Shown: piece by piece, positions 9,841 through 22,980 of the stretch
Layout: each line of letters starts with the position of its first letter
How positions within the stretch are numbered: position 1 is the stretch's first letter
Source of the DNA: Xestospongia muta
Lineage: Eukaryota > Porifera > Demospongiae > Haplosclerida > Petrosiidae
Assembly (NCBI GenBank): GCA_963693285.1
Contig: OY848920.1
Coordinates: 6,027,135-6,091,134 of the forward strand
Reading direction: 5' to 3'
Length of the DNA stretch: 64,000 nucleotides
The notes under the pieces: generated by a model
What the model saw: only the letters and a program-made list of their open reading frames with translations
Told to the model about the DNA's origin: nothing
Databases searched by the model: none
Made by a program: the position numbers and the translations under genes

Positions 9841-12800
9841 TTAGAGTACTTTATTAGTATATTTAAGAGAGATAAACTTACTAAACACTTTAGATCAGCT
9901 TATTTAACCAGTTTTCACAGTTAATTTCTAATCTTTTTTAACTTTCAAAAAGCTCTAAACTCTTTATTTTAGAGTTTTAACCTATTTAGACTACTTTATT
10001 AGTATATTTAAGACAGATAAACTTACTAAACTCTTTAGATCAGCTTATTGAACCAGTTTTCACAGTTAATTTCTAATCTTTTTTAACTTTCAAAAAGCTC
10101 TAAACTCTTTATTTTACAGTTATAACCTATTTAGACTACTTTATTAGTATATTTAAGACAGATAAACTTACTAAACTCTTTAGATCTGCTTATTTAACCA
10201 GTTTTCACCATTAATTTCTAATCTTTTTTAACTTTCAAAAAGCTCTAAACTCTTTATTTTAGAGTTTTAACCTATTTAGAGTACTTTATTAGTATATTTA
10301 AGAGAGATAAACTTACTAAACTCTTTAGATCAGCTTATTTAACCAGTTTTCACAGTTAATTTCTAATCTTTTTTAACTTTCAAAAAGCTCTAAACTCTTT
10401 ATTTTAGAGTTTTAACCTATTTAGACTACTTTATTAGTATATTTAAGAGAGATAAACATACAAAACTCTTTAGATCAGCTTATTTAACCAGTTTTGACCA
10501 TTAATATCTAATCTTTTTTAACTTTCAAAAAGCTCTAAACTCTTTATTTTAGAGTTTTAACCTATTTAGACTACTTTATTAGTATATTTAAGACATATAA
10601 ACTTACTAAACTCTTTAGATCAGCTTATTTAACCAGTTTTCACAGTTAATTTCTAATCTTTTTTAACCTTCAAAAAGCTCTAAACACTTTATTTTAGAGA
10701 TTTAACCTATTTACACTACTTTATTAGTATATTTAAGACAGATAAACTTACTACACTCTTTAGATCAGCTTATTTAACCAGTTTTCACCATTAATTTCTA
10801 ATCTTTTTAAACTTTCAAAAAGCTCTAAACTCTTTATTTTAGAGTTTTAACCTATTTAGACTACTTTATTAGTATATTTAAGACAGATAAACTTACTAAA
10901 CTCTTTAGATCTGCTTATTTAACCAGTTTTCACCATTAATTTCTAATTTTTTTAACTTTCAAAAAGCTCTAAACTCTTTATTTTAGACTTTTAACCTATT
11001 TAGACTACTTTATTAGTAGATTTAAGAGAGATGAACTTACTAAACTCTTTAGATCAACTTATTTAACCAGTTTTCACAGTTAATTTCTAATCTTTTTTAA
11101 CTTTCAAAAAGCTCTAAACTCTTAATTTTAGAGTTTTAACCTATTTAGACTACTTTATTAGTATATTTAAGACAGATAAGCTTACTAATCTCTTTAGATC
11201 AGCTTATTTAATCAGTTTTCAACATTAAATTTTAATCTTTTTTAACTTTCAAAAAGCTCTAAACTCTTTATTTTAGAGTTTTAACCTATTTAGACTACTT
11301 TATTAGTATATTTAAGAGAGATAAACTTACTAAACTCTTTAGATCAGCTTATTTAACCAGTTTTCACAGTTAATTTCTAATCTTTTTTAACTTTCAAAAA
11401 GCTCTAAACACTTTATTTTAGAGTTTTAACCTATTTAGACTACTTTGTTAGTATATTTTAGAGAGATAATCTTACTAAACTCTTTAGATCAGCTTATTTA
11501 ACCAGTTTTCACATTTAATTTCTAATCTTTTTTAATATTCAAACGGCTCTAAACTCTTTATTTTAGAGTTTTAACCTATTTAGACTTCTTTGTTAGTATA
11601 TTTAAGAGAGATAAACTTACTAAACTCCTTAGATCAGCTTATTTAACCAGTTTTCACCATTAATTTCTAATCTTTTTTAACTTTCAAAAAGCTCTAAACT
11701 CTTTATTTTAGATTTTTTACCTATTTAGAGTACTTTATTAGTATATTTAAGAGAGATAAACTTACTAAACTTTTTAGATCAGCTTATTTAACCAGATTTC
11801 ACAGTTAATTTCTAATCTTTTTTAACTTTCAAATAGCTCTAAACACTTTATTTTAGAGTTTTAACCTATTTAGACTACTTTATTAGTATATTTAAGAGAG
11901 ATAAACTTACTAAACTCTTTAGATCAGCTTATTTAACCAGTTTTCACAGTTAATTTCTAATCTTTTTTAACTTTCAAAAAGTTCTAAACTCTTTATTTTA
12001 GAGTTTTAACCTATTTAGACTACTTTATTAGTATATTTAAGACAGATAAACTTACTAAACTCTTTAGATCAGCTTATTTAACCTGTTTTCACAGTTAATT
12101 TCTAATCTTTTTTAACTTTCAAAAAGCTGTAAACTCTTTATTTTAGAGTTTTAACCTATTTAGACTACTTTATTAGTAGATTTAAGAGAGATAAACTTAC
12201 TAAACTCTTTAGATCAGCTTATTTAACCAGTTTTCACAGTTAATTTCTAATCTTTTTTAACTTTGATACTGCTCTAAACTCTTTATTTTAGAGTTTTAAC
12301 CTATTTAGACTACTTTATTAGTATATTTAAGAGAGATAACCTTACTAAACTCTTTAGATCAGCTTATTTAACCAGTTTTGACCATTAATATCTAATCTTT
12401 TTTAACTTTCAAACAGCTCTAAACTCTTTATTTTAGAGTTTTAACCTATTTAGACTACTTTATTAGTATATTTAAGAGAGATAAACTTACTAAACTCTTT
12501 AGATCAGCTTATTTAACCAGTTTTCACAGTTAATTTCTAATCATTTTTAACTTTCAAAAAGCTCTAAACCTTTATTTTAGACTTTTAACCTATTTATACT
12601 ACTTTATTAGTATATTTAAGAGAGATCACTTACTAAACTCTTTAGATCAGCTTATTTAACCAGTTTTCACAGTTAATTTCTTATCTTTTTTAACTTTCAA
12701 ACGGCTCTAAACTCTTTATTTTAGAGTTTTAAGCTATTTAGACTTCTTTGTTAGTATATTTAAGAGAGATAAACTTACTAAACTCTTTAGATCAGCTTAT

Positions 12801-15800
12801 TTAACCAGTGTTAACCATTAATTTCTAATCTTTTTTAACTTTGGAAAAGCTCTAAACTCTTTATTTTAGATTTTTTACCTATTTAGACTACTTTATTAGT
12901 ATATTTAAGACAGATAAACTTACTAAACTTTTTAGATCAGCTTATTTAACCAGTTTTCACAGTTAATTTCTAATCTTTTTTAACTTTCAAATAGCTCTAA
13001 ACTCTTTATTTTAGAGTTTTAACCTATTTAGACGACTTTATTAGTATATTTAAGAGAGATAAACTTACTAAACTCTTTAGGTCAGCTTATTTAACCTGTT
13101 TTCACAGTTAATTTCTAATCTTTTTTAACTTTCAAAAAGCTCTAAACTCTTTATTTTAGAGTTTTAACCTATTTAGACTACTTTATTAGTAGATTTAAGA
13201 GAGATAAACTTACTAAACTCTTTAGATCAGCTTATTTAACCAGTTTTCACAATTAATTTCTAATCTTTTTTAACTTTGATACGGCTCTAAACTCTTTATT
13301 TTAGAGATTTAACCTATTTAGACTACTTTATTAGTATATTTAAGACAGATAAACTTACTAAACTCTTTAGATCAGCTTATTTAACCAGTTTTGACCATTA
13401 ATATCTAATCTTTTTTAACTTTCAAACAGCTCTAAACTCTTTATTTTAGAGTTTTAACCTATTTAGACTACTTTATTAGTATATTTTAGAGAGATAAACT
13501 TACTAAACTCTTTAGATCAGCTTATTTAACCAGTTTTCACAGTTAATTTCTAAACTTTTTAACTTTCAAAAAGCTCTAAACACTTTATTTTAGAGTTTTA
13601 AGCTATTTAGACTACTTTATTAGTATATTTAAGACAGATAAACTTACTAAACTCTTTAGATCAGCTTATTTAACCAGTTTTCACAGTTAATTTCTAATCT
13701 TTTTTAACTTTCAAAAAGCTCTAAACTCTTTATTTTACAGTTTTAACCTATTTAGACTACTTTATTAGTATATTTAAGACAGATAACCATACTAAACTCT
13801 TTAGATCAGCTTATTTAACCAGTTTTCACAGTTAATTTCTAATTTTTTTAACTTTCAAAAAGCTCTAAACTCTTTATTTTAGAGTTTTAACCTATTTAGA
13901 CTACTTTATTAGTATATTTAAGAGAGATGAACTTACTAAACTCTTTAGATCAGCTTATTGAACCAGTTTTCACAGTTAATTTCTAATCTTTTTTAACTTT
14001 CAAAACGCTCTAAACACTTTATTGTAGAGTTTTAACCTATTTAGACTACTTTATTAGTATATTTAAGACAGATAAGCTTACTAATCTCTTTAGATCAGCT
14101 TATTTAATCAGTTTTCAACATTAATTTTTAATCTTTTTTAACTTGCAAAAAGCTCTAAACACTTTATTTTAGAGTTTTAACCTATTTAGAGCACTTTATT
14201 AGTATATTTAAGAGAGATAAACTTACTAAACTCTTTAGATCAGCTTATTTAACCAGTTTTCACAGTTAATTTCTAATCTTTTTTAACTTTCAAAAAGCTC
14301 TAAACTCTTTATTTTAGAGTTTTAACCTATTTATACTACTTTATTAGTATATTTAAGAGAGATCAACTTACTAAACTCTTTAGATCAGCTTATTTAACCA
14401 GTTTTCACAGTTAATTTCTTATCTTTTTTAACATTCAAAAAGCTCTAAACTCTTAATTTTAGAGTTTTAACCTATTTAGACTACTTTATTAGTATATTTA
14501 AGTGAGATAAACATTCTAAACTCTTTAGATCAGCTTATTTAACCAGTTTTCACAGTTAATTTCTAATCTTTTTTAACTTTCAAAAGCTCTAAACACTTTA
14601 TTTTAGAGTTTTAACCTATTTACACTACTTTATTAGTATATTTAAGAGAGATAAACTTACTAAACTCTTTAGATCAGCTTATTTAACCAGTTTTCACAGT
14701 TAATTTCTAATCTTTTTAAACTTTCAAACGGCTCTAAACTCTTTAGTTTAGAGTTTTAACTTATTTAGACTACTTTATTAGTATATTTAAGACAGATAAA
14801 CTTACTAAACTCTTTATATCAGCTTATTTAACCAGTTTTCACAGTTAATTTCTAATCTTTTTAACTTTCAAAAAGCTCTAAAGACTTTATTTTAGAGTTT
14901 TAACCTATTTAGACGACTTTATTAGTATATTTAAGACAGATAAACTTACTAAACTCTTTAGATCAGCTTATTTAACCAGTTTTCACAGTTAATTTCTAAT
15001 CTTTTTTAACTTTCAAAAAGCTCTAAACCCTTTATTTTACAGTTTTAATCTATTAAGACTACTTTATTAGTATATTTAAGAGACATAAACTTACTAAACT
15101 CTTTAGATCAGCTTATTTAGCCAGTTTTCACAGTTAATTTGTAATCTTTTTTAACTTTCAAAAAGCGCTGAAAACTTTATTTTAGAGTTTTAACCTATTT
15201 AGACTACTTTATTAGTATATTTAAGACAGATAAGCTTTCTAATCTCTTTAGATCAGCTTATTTAATCAGTTTTCAACATTAATTTTTAATCTTTTTTAAC
15301 TTTCAAAAAGCTCTAAACACTTTATTTTAGAGTTTTAACCTATTTAGACTACTTTATTAGTATATTTAAGAGAGATAAACTTACTAAACTCTTTAGATCA
15401 GCTTATTTAACCAGTTTTCACAGTTAATTTGTAATCTTTTTTAACTTTCAAAAGCTCTAAACTCTTTATTTTAGAGTTTTAACCTATTTAGACTACTTTA
15501 TTAGTATATTTAAGAGAGATAAACATACTAAACTCTTTAGATCAGCTTATTTAACCTGTTTTCACCATTAATTTCTAATCTTTTTTAACTTTCAAAAAGG
15601 TCTAAACTCTTTATTTTAGAGTTTTAACCTATTTAGACTACTTTATTAGTATATTTAAGAGAGATAAACTTACTAAACTCTTTAGATCAGCTTATTTAAC
15701 CAGTTTTCACAGTTAATTTCTAATTTTTTTTTAACTTTCAAAAAGCTCTAAACACTTTATTTTAGAGTTTTAACCTATTTAGACTACTTTATTAGTTTAT

Positions 15801-17100
15801 TTTAGACAGATAAACTTACTAAACTCTTTAGATCAGTTTATTTAACCAGTTTTCACAGTTAATTTCTAATCTTTTTTAACTTTCAAACGGCTCTAAACTC
15901 TTTATTTTAGAGTTTTAACCTATTTAGACTACTTTGTTAGTATATTTAAGACAGATAAACTTACTAAACTATTTAGATCTGCTTATTTAACCAGTTTTCA
16001 CAGTTAATTTCTAATCTTTTTTAACTTTCAAAAAGCTCTAAACTCTTTATTTTAGAGTTTTAACCTATTTAGACTACTTTATTAGTATATTTAAGAGAGA
16101 TAAACTTACTAAACTGTTTAGATCAGCTTATTTAACCAGTTTTCCAAGTTAATTTCTAATCTTTTTTAACTTTCAAAAAGCTCTAAACTCTTTATTTTAG
16201 AGTTTTAACCTATTTAGACGACTTTATTAGTATATTTAAGACAGATAAACTTACTAAACTCTTTAGATCAGCTTATTTAACCAGTTTTCACAGTTAATTT
16301 CTAATCTTTTTTAACTTTCAAAAAGCTCTAAAATCTTTATTTTAGAGTTTTAACCTATTTAGACTACTTTATTAGTATATTTAAGAGAGATAAACTTACT
16401 AAACTCTTTAGATCTGCTTATTTAACCAGTTTTAACCATTAATTTCTAATCTTTTTTAACTTTCAAAAAGCTCTAAACTCTTTATTTTAGAGTTTTAACC
16501 TATTTAAACTACTTTATTAGTATATTTAAGAGAGTTAAACTTACTAAACTGTTTAGATCAGCTTATTTAACCAGTTTTCACAGTTAATTTCTAATTTTTT
16601 GAACTTTCAAAAAGCTCTAAACTCTTTATTTTAGAGTTTTAACCTAATTAAACTACTTTATTAGTATATTTAAGAGAGTTAAACTTACTAAACTGTTTAG
16701 ATCAGCTTATTTAACCAGTTTTCTACAGTTAATTTCTAATCTTTTTGAACTTTCAAAAAGCTCTAAACTCTTTATTTTAGAGTTTTAACCTATTTAGACT
16801 ACTTTATTAGTATATTTAAGAGAGATAAACTTACTAAACTCTTTAGATCAGCTTATTTAACCAGTTTTCACAGTTAATTTCTAATCTTTTTTAACTTTCA
16901 AAAAGCTCTAAACTCTTTATTTTAGAGTTTTAACCTATTTAGAGTACTTTATTAGTAGATTTAAGAGAGATAAACTTACTAAACTCTTTAGATCAGCTTA
17001 TTTAACCAGTTTTAACAGTTAATTTCTAATCTTTTTGAACTTTCAAAAAGCTCTAAACTCTTTATTTTAGAGTTTTAACCTATTTAGACTACTTTATTAG
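9841..17100. repeat. Middle zone without the TTTCGATC/AAATCAGG module
   Basis: Between the AAATCAGG units at 9,458 and 18,584 there are 9,126 bp, or 63 monomer intervals, with no copy of the two-monomer module. That is the longest gap in the window. Other markers are present: GATAAGCTT units at 11,175, 14,071 and (altered) 15,229, and the GATACTGCTC / GACCATTAATATC / AATCATTTTT / GATCACTTAC series around 12,264-12,630. A near-consensus TAGTAGATT unit near 13,196 is followed by a GATACGGCTC variant at about 13,279. The stretch looks like HOR-derived material that is more shuffled than the core. Confidence 0.6.
11156..11300 (+). repeat. Variant monomer with GATAAGCTT (HindIII site) marker
   Basis: This monomer type carries GATAAGCTTACTAATCTC, then TTTAATCAG, TTTTCAACATTAA and TTTTTAATC, a set of linked changes absent from the consensus. 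Copies start the GATAAG word at 5,526, 11,175, 14,071, 15,229 (AAGCTTTC), 17,549, 23,055, 25,951, 30,875, 33,340, 38,263 and 43,188, with further copies near 47,098, 59,547 and 62,015. The AAGCTT site is created by the change and would be cut only at these units. Several copies are spaced at block periods: 23,055 to 25,951 is 2,896 bp and 30,875 to 33,340 is 2,465 bp. This marks the unit as a fixed member of the HOR. Confidence 0.88.
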
Positions 17101-20100
17101 TATATTTAAGAGAGATAAACTTACTAAACTCTTTAGATCAGCTTATTTAACCAGTTTTCACAGTTAATTTCTAATCTTTTTTAACTTTCAAAAAGCTCTA
17201 AACACTTTATTTTAGAGTTTTAACCTATTTAGACTACTTTATTAGTATATTTAAGAGAGATAAACTTACTAAACTCTTTAGATCAACTTATTTAACCAGT
17301 TTTCACAGTTAATTTCTAATCTTTTTTAACTTTCAAAAAGCTCTAAACTCTTTATTTTAGAGTTTTAACCTATTTAGACTACTTTATTAGTAGATTTAAG
17401 AGAGATGAACTTACTAAACTCTTTAGATCAGCTTATTTAACCAGTTTTCACAGTTAATTTCTAATCTTTTTTAACTTTCAAAAAGCTCTAAACTCTTTAT
17501 TATAGAGTTTTAACCTATTTAGACTACTTTATTAGTTTATTTAAGACAGATAAGCTTACTAATCTCTTTAGATCAGCTTATTTAATCAGTTTTCAACATT
17601 AATTTTTAATCTTTTTTAACTTTCAAAAAGCTCTAAACACTTTATTTTAGAGTTTTAACCTATTTAGAGTACTTTATTGGTATATTTAAGAGAGATAAAC
17701 TTACTAAACTCTTTAGATCAGCTTATTTAACCAGTTTTCACAGTTAATTTCTAATCTTTTTTAACTTTTAAAAAGCTCTAAACTCTTTATTTTAGAGTTT
17801 TAACCTATTTAGACTACTTTATTAGTATATTTAAGAGAGATAAACATACAAAACTCTTTAGATCAGCTTATTTAACCTGTTTTCACAGTTAATTTCTAAT
17901 CTTTTTTAACTTTCAAAAAGCTCTAAACTCTTTATTTTAGAGTTTTAACCTATTTAGACTACTTTATTAGTATATTTAAGAGAGATAAACTTACTAAACT
18001 CTTTAGATCAGCTTATTTAACCAGTTTTCACCATTGATTTCTAATCTTTTTTAACTTTCAAAAAGCTCTAAACTCTTTATTTTAGAGTTTTAACCTATTT
18101 AGAGTACTTTATTAGTATATTTAAGAGAGATAAACTTACTAAACTCTTTAGATCTGCTTATTCAACCAGTTTTCACAGTTAATTTCTAATCTTTTTTAAC
18201 TTTCAAAAAGCTCTAAACACTTTATTTTAGAGTTTTAACCTATTTAGACTACTTTATTAGTATATTTAAGACAGATAAACTTACTAAACTCTTTAGATCA
18301 GCTTATTTAACCAGTTTTCACAGTTAATTTCTAATCTTTTTAACTTTCAAAAAGCTCTAAACTCTTTATTTTAGAGATTTAACCTATTTAGACTACTTTA
18401 TTAGTATATTTAAGACAGATAAACTTACTAAAGTCTTTCGATCAGCTTATTTAACCAGTTTTCACAGTTAATTTCTAATCTTTTTTAACTTTCAAAAACC
18501 TCTAAACTCTTTATTTTAGAGTTTTAACCTATTTACACTACTTTGTTAGTATATTTAAGACAGATAAACTTACTAAACTCTTTAAATCAGGTTATTTAAC
18601 CAGTTTTTACCATTAATTTCTAATCTTTTTTAACGTTAAAACAGCTTTAAACTCTTTATTTTAGATTTTTAACCTATTTAGACTACTTTATTAGTATATT
18701 TAAGACAGATAACCTTGCTAAACTCTTTAGATCAGCTTATTTAACCAGTTTTCACAGTTAATTTCTAATCTTTTTAACTTTCAAAAACTCTAAACTCTTT
18801 ATTTTAGAGTTTTAACCTATTTAGACTACTTTATTAGTATATTTAAGAGAGATAAACTTACTAAACACTTTAGATCAGCTTATTTAACCAGTTTTCACAG
18901 TTAATTTCTAATCTTTTTTAACTATCAAACAGCTCTAAACTCTTTATTTTAGAGTTTTAACCTATTTAGACTACTTTATTAGTATATTTAAGACAGATAA
19001 ACTTACTAAACTCTTTAGATCAGCTTATTGAACAGTTTTCACAGTTAATTTCTAATCTTTTTTAACTTTCAAAAAGCTCTAAACTCTTTATTTTAGAGTT
19101 TTAACCTATTTAGACTACTTTATTAGTATATTTAAGACAGATAAACTTACTAAACTCTTTAGATCTGCTTATTTAACCAGTTTTCACAGTTAATTTCTAA
19201 TCTTTTTTAACTTTCAAAAAGCTCTAAACTCTTTATTTTAGAGTTTTAACCTATTTAGAGTACTTTATTAGTATATTTAAGAGAGATAAACTTACTAAAC
19301 TGTTTAGATCAGCTTATTTAACCAGTTTTCACAGTTAATTTCTAATCTTTTTTAACTTTCAAAAAGCTCTAAACTCTTTATTTTAGAGTTTTAACCTATT
19401 TAGACTACTTTATTAGTATATTTAAGAGAGATAAACATACAAAACTCTTTAGATCAGCTTATTTAACCAGTTTTGACCATTAATATCTAATCTTTTTTAA
19501 CTTTCAAAAAGCTCTAAACTCTTTATTTTAGAGTTTTAACCTATTTAGACTACTTTATTAGTATATTTAAGAGAGATAAACTTACTAAACTCTTTAGATC
19601 AGCTTATTTAACCAGTTTTCACCATTAATTTCTAATCTTTTTTAACTTTCAAAAAGCTCTAAACTCTTTATTTTAGAGTTTTAACCTATTTAGAGTACTT
19701 TATTAGTATATTTAAGAGAGACAAACTTACTAAACTCTTTAGATCAGTTTATTCAACCAGTTTTCACAGTTAATTTCTAATCTTTTTTAACTTTCAAAAA
19801 GCTCTAAACACTTTATTTTAGAGTTTTAACCTATTTAGATTACTTTATTAGTATATTTAAGACAGATAAACTTACTAAACTCTTTAGATCAGCTTATTTA
19901 ACCAGTTTTCACAGTTAATTTCTAATCTTTTTTAACTTTCAAAAAGCTCTAAACTCTTTATTTTAGAGATTTAACCTATTTAGACTACTTTATTAGTATA
20001 TTTAAGACAGATAAACTTACTAAAGTCTTTCGATCAGCTTATTTAACCAGTTTTCACAGTTAATTTCTAATCTTTTTTAACTTTCAAAAAGCTCTAAACA

Positions 20101-20279
20101 CTTTATTTTAGAGTTTTAACCTATTTAGACTACTTTGTTAGTATATTTAAGACAGATAAACTTACTAAACTCTTTAAATCAGGTTATTTAACCAGTTTTT
20201 ACCATTAATTTCTCATCTTTTTTAACGTTAAAACAGCTTTAAACTCTTTATTTTAGATTTTTAACCTATTTAGACTACT

Positions 20280-20860
20280 TTATTAGTATATTTAAGACAG
20301 ATAAACTTACTAATCTCTTTAGATGAGCTTATTTAACCAGTTTTCACAGTTAATTTCTAATCTTTTTTAACTTTCAAAAAGCTCTAAACTCTTTATTTTA
20401 GAGTTTTAACCTATTTAGACTACTTTATTAGTATATTTAAGACAGATAAACTTACTAAACTCTTTAGATCAGCTTATTGAACAGTTTTCACAGTTAATTT
20501 TTAATCTTTTTTAACTTTCAAAAAGCTCTAAACTCTTTATTTTACAGTTTTAACCTATTTACACTACTTTATTAGTATATTTAAGACAGATAAACTTACT
20601 AAACTCTTTAGATCTGATTATTTAACCAGTTTTCACCATTAATTTCTAATCTTTTTTAACTTTCAAAAACCTCTAAACTCTTTAGTTTAGAGTTTTAACC
20701 TATTTAGACTACTTTATTAGTATATTTAAGACAGATAAACTTACTAAACTCTTTAAATCAGGTTATTTAACCAGTTTTTACCATTAATTTCTAATCTTTT
20801 TTAACGTTAAAACAGCTTTAAACTCTTTATTTTAGATTTTTAACCTATTTAGACTACTTT
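20280..20860. repeat. Four-monomer segment present in copy A, absent from copy B
   Basis: AAATCAGG units lie at 20,176 and 20,755, 579 bp (four monomers) apart, the closest pair in the window. In the downstream partner block the same interval is missing: the block-to-block distance falls from 20,716 to 20,137, a difference of exactly 579. The second unit is not preceded by a TTTCGATC unit but by one with CAAAAACCTC (about 20,667), as if recombination joined the back of one module to the middle of another. A local four-monomer duplication in copy A, or deletion in copy B, explains this equally well. Confidence 0.7.
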
Positions 20861-21862
20861 ATAAGTATATTTAAGACAGATAAACTTACTAAACTCTTTA
20901 GATCAGCTTATTTAACCAGTTTTCACAGTTAATTTCTAATCTTTTTTAACTTTCAAAAAGCTCTAAACTCTTTATTTTAGAGTTTTAACCTATTTAGACT
21001 ACTTTATTAGTATATTTAAGACAGATAAACTTACTAAACTCTTTAGATCAGCTTATTGAACAGTTTTCACAGTTAATTTCTAATCTTTTTTAACTTTCAA
21101 AAAGCTCTAAACTCTTTATTTTACAGTTTTAACCTATTTAGACTACTTTATTAGTATATTTAAGACAGATAAACTTACTAAACTCTTTAGATCTGCATAT
21201 TTAACCAGTTTTCACCATTAATTTCTAATCTTTTTTAACTTTCAAAAAGCTCTAAACTCTTTATTTTAGAGTTTTAACCTATTTAGAGTACTTTATTAGT
21301 ATATTTAAGAGAGATAAACTTACTAAACTCTTTAGATCAGCTTATTTAACCAGTTTTCACCATTAATTTCTAATCTTTTTTAACTTTCAAAAAGCTCTAA
21401 ACACTTTATTTTAGAGTTTTAACCTATTTAGACTACTTTATTAGTATATTTAAGAGAGATAAACATACAAAACTCTTTAGATCAGCTTATTTAACCAGTT
21501 TTGACCATTAATATCTAATCTTTTTTAACTTTCAAAAAGCTCTAAACTCTTTATTTTAGAGTTTTAACCTATTTAGACTACTTTATTAGTATATTTAAGA
21601 GAGATAAACTTACTAAACTCTTTACATCAGCTTATTTAACCAGTTTTCACCATTAATTTCTAATCTTTTTTAACTTTCAAAAAGCTCTAAACTCTTTATT
21701 TTAGAGTTTTAACCTATTTAGAGTACTTTATTAGTATATTTAAGAGAGATAAACTTACTAAACTCTTTAGATCAGCTTATTCAACCAGTTTTCACAGTTA
21801 ATTTCTAATCTTTTTTAACTTTCAAAAAGCTCTAAACACTTTATTTTAGAGTTTTAACCTAT

Positions 21863-21895
21863 TTAGACTACTTTATTATATTAGTATATTTAAGA
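21863..21895 (+). repeat. 5-bp insertion in a monomer
   Basis: The usual CTTTATTAGTATA reads CTTTATTATATTAGTATA here, a gain of five bases that looks like a short TATTA-type tandem duplication. It is the one clear multi-base insertion I noticed in the array, and it accounts for the single positive deviation (1,454 bp instead of 1,450) in AAATCAGG spacing between 20,755 and 22,209. The partner block lacks it, so it arose after the blocks separated or was lost there. Confidence 0.85.
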
Positions 21896-22980
21896 CAGAT
21901 AAACTTACTAAACTCTTTAGATCAGCTTATTTAACCAGTTTTCACAGTTAATTTCTAATCTTTTTTAACTTTCAAAAAGCTCTAAACTCTTTATTTTAGA
22001 GATTTAATCTATTTAGACTACTTTATTAGTATATTTAAGACAGATAATCTTACTAAAGTCTTTCGATCAGCTTATTTAACCAGTTTTCACAGTTAATTTC
22101 TAATCTTTTTTAACTTTCAAAAACCTCTAAACTCTTTATTTTAGAGTTTTAACCTATTTAGACTACTTTGTTAGTATATTTTAGAGAGATAAACTTACTA
22201 AACTCTTTAAATCAGGTTATTTAACCAGTTTTTACCATTAATTTCTAATCTTTTTTAACGTTAAAACAGCTTTAAACTCTTTATTTTAGATTTTTAAACT
22301 ATTTAGACTACTTTATTAGTATATTTAAGACAGATAAACTTACTAAACTCTTTAGATCAGCTTATTTAACCAGTTTTCACAGTTAATTTCTAATCTTTTT
22401 TAACTTTCAAAAAGCTCTAAACTCTTTATTTTAGAGTTTTAACCTATTTAGACTACTTTATTAGTATATTTAAAACAGATAATCTTACTAAACTCTTAAG
22501 ATCAGCTTATTTAACCAGTTTTCACAGTTAATTTCTAATCTTTTTAACTTTCAAAAAGCTCTAAACTCTTTATTTTACAGTTTTAACCTATTTAGACTAC
22601 TTTATTAGTATATTTAAGACAGATAAACTTACTAAATTCTTTAGATCTGCTTATTTAACCAGTTTTCACCATTATTTTCTAATCCTTTTAACTTTCAAAA
22701 AGCTCTAAACTCTTTATTTTAGAGTTTTAACCTATTTAGACTACTTTATTAGTATATTTAAGACAGATAAACTTACTAAACTCTTTAGATCAGCTTATTT
22801 AACCAGTTTTCACAGTTAATTTCTAATCTTTTTTAACTTTCACAAAGCTCTAAACTCTTTATTTTACAGTTTTAACCTATTTAGACTACTTTATTAGTAT
22901 ATTTAAGAGAGATAAACTTACAGAACTCTTTAGATCAGCTTATTTAACCAGTTTTCACAGTTAATTTCTAATCTTTTTAA

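Noticed and set aside
18420..18600. CENP-B box in the TTTCGATC units
   Set aside because: TTCG is present, but the downstream CGGG part of the known CENP-B box is absent, and only some units carry the change.
21863..21895. Target-site duplication from a mobile element insertion
   Set aside because: Only five bases are gained and no element sequence is present. Slippage explains it.
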